From Spirochaeta sp. (GTDB lineage: Bacteria > Spirochaetota > Spirochaetia > DSM-2461), in the NCBI GenBank assembly GCA_030635565.1, contig DAOVYP010000071.1:1-8632 (forward strand): a stretch of DNA of 8,632 bases, in the 5' to 3' direction. This document shows positions 6,392 to 8,632 of this stretch, piece after piece. The translations under genes were made by a program, and so were the position numbers. The notes below the pieces were generated by a model, which worked only from the letters and a program-made list of their open reading frames with translations, did no database searches and was not told the DNA's origin. The first letter of the stretch is position 1. Every line of letters begins with the position of its first letter.

Positions 6392-7245
6392 AGTGAGTCC
6401 TCCCACAGATACTCCAACATACCAGCGGCGAATACATTCCCGGGATACTGCAGAGAAGCCTCACTGAACCATGAGGCGGCTTCTTCATCACGCCCTTCCA
6501 TAAACGCAGCCATGGCGAAACCGCCGTATATATTGAAAATATTCTCCCTGCCCATTTCTCCGCTTCTGAGTATTTCACGATACAGAGTTCGGGCTTTCTC
6601 GGGATTTCCGCCATAACTTGAAGGCGAATAGGCGAGTCGGGAGGCCTCCTGTATCAGGGCTTTTATATGGCCGGGATCCAGTTCCAGGGCTGTTTTTACA
6701 TGTTTTCTGGCCTTGGGTCCGATGGACAGTGCCTGGAAGGCATTGCCGAGGAATATCATCTGACCGAGAATTTCCCCATAAAGACTGTGTGACTCGGCCC
6801 CCGGGACCAGCTTAAGATATGCCTCGGCGGCGGTCCGGGCTTTAGTATATGCCTCGAGAGCAGCAATACGATCTTCATAATATTTCCGAAGTGTAAGGTA
6901 CTTGCCGTTTCGTAAATCTTCGGCATAGGCCATCATCTTTTCACGGGTTTTAATGGCTTGATAATACCTTCCGAGATAGTAGTATGTGATGGCTTCGGCC
7001 CGTATCGCTTCTGATTCAGCTGTAATTTCGCCTGCAATCCTGATCAGGGTGGACTGATGCAGGCTCCGAATTTCCGGTTCCGCTAGAGTGTGGTTGTAAA
7101 CGGCGTCCCTGAGCGGGGCTACGATGGAATCCGCAGTGGAAATCTCATCTCCTTCCGCAAATTGTGCTGCAGTAAGTGAGAGATTCAATGCGAATACCAG
7201 ACCCAGGAAGCCCAGGGGCAGGGTGCCTCGGATGGTTCGTTGCAT
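6388..7245 (-). CDS. secreted TPR-like repeat protein of unknown function
   Basis: A 285-residue protein with a Sec signal peptide: basic MQRTIR, a hydrophobic core (about 9-25) and a likely cut after Ala27 (LSLTAA). No cysteine follows, so it is not a lipoprotein. The mature part is helical. At least two or three tetratricopeptide-like units lie in the C-terminal half: about 168-199 (ending ALELDPGH), 200-236 (with SSYGGNPEKARTLYREIL) and 237-274 (GGFAMAAFMEGRDEEAASW). The SYGG...KA motif recalls periplasmic TPR proteins of spirochaetes such as TatT, but I cannot make that a firm match. The ATG at 7245 lacks a strong ribosome site; the signal peptide supports it. It is the first gene of the glycosyltransferase-acyltransferase unit and overlaps the next gene by four bases. 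It may act as a scaffold for partner proteins in the periplasm; this is inference. Confidence 0.75.
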   Translation of the reverse strand: MQRTIRGTLPLGFLGLVFALNLSLTAAQFAEGDEISTADSIVAPLRDAVYNHTLAEPEIRSLHQSTLIRIAGEITAESEAIRAEAITYYYLGRYYQAIKTREKMMAYAEDLRNGKYLTLRKYYEDRIAALEAYTKARTAAEAYLKLVPGAESHSLYGEILGQMIFLGNAFQALSIGPKARKHVKTALELDPGHIKALIQEASRLAYSPSSYGGNPEKARTLYREILRSGEMGRENIFNIYGGFAMAAFMEGRDEEAASWFSEASLQYPGNVFAAGMLEYLWEDSL

Positions 7246-7306
7246 ATGTTGTTGTCAATCCTTTCAAGTTCGGACGCGAGAAGGATGTTAGCACGGAGGG
7301 AAAGGC

Positions 7307-7327
7307 TTGTCTCGTTGATGGAGACAA
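7307..7327 (-). terminator. candidate terminator after pgi
   Basis: TTGTCTC and GAGACAA are perfect seven-base arms around a seven-base loop, starting six bases after the pgi stop codon. On the minus strand the stem is followed by GCCTTTCCCT, a poor T tract, and the stem is only moderately GC-rich. Its position directly after the stop favours a role in ending the pgi transcript. The remaining gap to the TPR gene (7246-7306) shows no convincing promoter. Confidence 0.5.
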
Positions 7328-7333
7328 TCCGAG

Positions 7334-8632
7334 TTATTTTATTCCAAGTATTGAGGCGAAGGCCTGTAGAGCACCGTCTTTTGAACTTCCGTCAAGGACG
7401 GATCTGGTAAGAACCTTGCCAAGTTGTACACCTTCCTGGTCAAATGAATTCAGATTCCAGCAGAAACCCTGGAACATCACCTTGTTTTCGAAATGGGCCA
7501 GGAGGGCACCGAGTACCCGGGCATCGAGCCGGTCGGCGCTCAGGAGTGTGCTGGGTCTCATACCGTCGAAATTCTTGTTGGGATTTTCATTATGGCTTCC
7601 CTTGGCGAAAGCGATAATCTGTGCAACCAGATTGGCATTGAGCTTTGTCTGGCTTGTGGATCCGTCAGTTTCAACATCTTCGCCTGCCTGAGACTGCCGG
7701 AAACCGACAAATTGAAGAGGTACAACGTCGGTACCCTGATGCAGCAGCTGGTAAAAGGAATGCTGACCGTTGGTTCCGGGCTCTCCGAAAACGATGGGGC
7801 CGGTGGGATATGAGACCGCCTCTCCCCGGCGGTTGACGCTCTTACCGTTGGATTCCATGTCCAGTTGCTGTAGATGGGCCGGGAAACGGGAAAGTGCCTG
7901 GCTGTAGGGTAGTACGGCGGTGGCCGGCAGACCCAGGACATTCCTGTTGAAAACACCAATCAGGGCGTCGAGCAGGGAGGCATTCTTAAGGATATCCGGT
8001 TCCACAGCTGATTTGTCGGCTTCATTTGCACCGGTGAGCAGGTCATTGAAGATCGAGGGTCCAAGGGCCAGTGAGAGTACAGCACCTCCCACAGCGCTTG
8101 TGGAGGAATATCGGCCCCCGATATAGTCATCAATGTAAAATGAGTCCAGAACGGTTGACGATCCTGCCAGCGGACTTGTTTTACTAGTGACAGCGATGAT
8201 GTGACCCGACGGGTCGTACCCCGGGACGCCCGCAGCTTTCATTTTCGCAATTATCAGATCTCTGTTGGCCAGGGTTTCCTGGGTCGTGCCGCTCTTGGAC
8301 ACGAGGATGAATAACGTTGTTTCCGGGTTGATGAGGGAAATGACGTCGGCAGCGTCGTCGGGATCGATGTTGGAGACAAAAAAGGCTTTCATCTTCGGGG
8401 CATGAATCTGTTTCAGAGCCAGATAGAGAGCCCGGGGACCGAGATCTGAACCGCCGATACCGATTTGAACAACCGTGTCGAAAACCTTGCCGGTGGATCC
8501 AGTGATGGTTCCCGAATGCACTTTTTCGACAAAATCCCTGACCCGGGTATTCTGCTCGGTGTAGAAAGAACGTAGATTCTTACCATTTTCGACAACATCT
8601 TCTCCCACCTGTCCCCGGGTGAGCTGGTGGAG
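7334..8632 (-). CDS. pgi: glucose-6-phosphate isomerase, N-terminal part beyond the window edge
   Basis: Interconverts glucose 6-phosphate and fructose 6-phosphate, feeding the phosphofructokinase encoded nearby. 432 residues are visible. The frame stays open past the first Met at 8608 to the window end, where it reads LHQLTRGQVGEDVVENG, a normal internal stretch of the family, so about 100 N-terminal residues are missing. Motifs: QIGIGGSDLGPRAL; VSNIDPDD; the sugar-phosphate loop SKSGTTQET; signature GGRYSSTSAVG; QQLDMESNGKSV; GEPGTNGQHSFYQLLHQGT with the catalytic Glu; and FDQEGVQLGK with the C-terminal active-site Lys. The overall wording matches my recollection of Borrelia and Treponema isomerases. 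The pair of His residues found in E. coli and rabbit enzymes just before the SNFFAQ-like segment is replaced by Ser-Gln (codons 7655-7650). A hairpin follows the stop closely. Identification is secure; the taxonomic inference is moderate. Confidence 0.95.
   Translation of the reverse strand, partial: LHQLTRGQVGEDVVENGKNLRSFYTEQNTRVRDFVEKVHSGTITGSTGKVFDTVVQIGIGGSDLGPRALYLALKQIHAPKMKAFFVSNIDPDDAADVISLINPETTLFILVSKSGTTQETLANRDLIIAKMKAAGVPGYDPSGHIIAVTSKTSPLAGSSTVLDSFYIDDYIGGRYSSTSAVGGAVLSLALGPSIFNDLLTGANEADKSAVEPDILKNASLLDALIGVFNRNVLGLPATAVLPYSQALSRFPAHLQQLDMESNGKSVNRRGEAVSYPTGPIVFGEPGTNGQHSFYQLLHQGTDVVPLQFVGFRQSQAGEDVETDGSTSQTKLNANLVAQIIAFAKGSHNENPNKNFDGMRPSTLLSADRLDARVLGALLAHFENKVMFQGFCWNLNSFDQEGVQLGKVLTRSVLDGSSKDGALQAFASILGIK

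Overview
This window looks like a piece of bacterial chromosome carrying housekeeping genes, most likely from a free-living spirochaete (Spirochaeta/Treponema relatives) or a close neighbour of that phylum. The strongest hint is the glucose-6-phosphate isomerase, whose wording at many motifs matches what I remember of the Borrelia/Treponema isomerases. The roughly 440-residue phosphofructokinase of the plant/protist-like type also fits. This assignment is from memory of families, not from a search. I see no mobile elements, CRISPR arrays, rRNA or tRNA genes, and coding density is high.

Layout, left to right. (1) Positions 1-1872, minus strand: a sulfur amino-acid pair, cysK followed by metY, joined by a one-base TAATG overlap; metY runs off the left edge. 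(2) Positions 1873-2125: a 253-bp gap with a weak candidate terminator for galE and a weak candidate promoter for cysK. (3) Positions 2126-3097, minus: galE, UDP-glucose 4-epimerase. (4) Positions 3098-3225: a 128-bp divergent control region with two short perfect dyads. (5) Positions 3226-4551, plus: a 6-phosphofructokinase predicted to use ATP. (6) Positions 4587-7245, minus: a tightly overlapping three-gene unit: a secreted TPR-like protein, a membrane family 2 glycosyltransferase of the CrtQ/HpnB kind, and a PlsC-type acyltransferase. (7) Positions 7334-8632, minus: pgi, entering from the right edge, with a hairpin just after its stop.

How the genes may work together. pgi and pfk are consecutive steps of the Embden-Meyerhof pathway, and galE connects the hexose-phosphate pool to UDP-galactose for sugar incorporation. 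The TPR-glycosyltransferase-acyltransferase unit is the least explained part. A glycosyltransferase and acyltransferase encoded with overlapping ends suggest that a lipid or isoprenoid acceptor is glycosylated and then acylated at the membrane, as in staphyloxanthin (CrtQ/CrtO). The acyltransferase has Glu where the family nearly always has Asp in the HX4D motif. CysK and MetY both carry out sulfhydrylation of O-acetylated amino acids, giving cysteine and homocysteine respectively.

The window is otherwise ordinary. No clearly new system is demonstrated; the items worth following up are the three-gene glycosylation/acylation unit and the active-site substitutions in the acyltransferase and isomerase.
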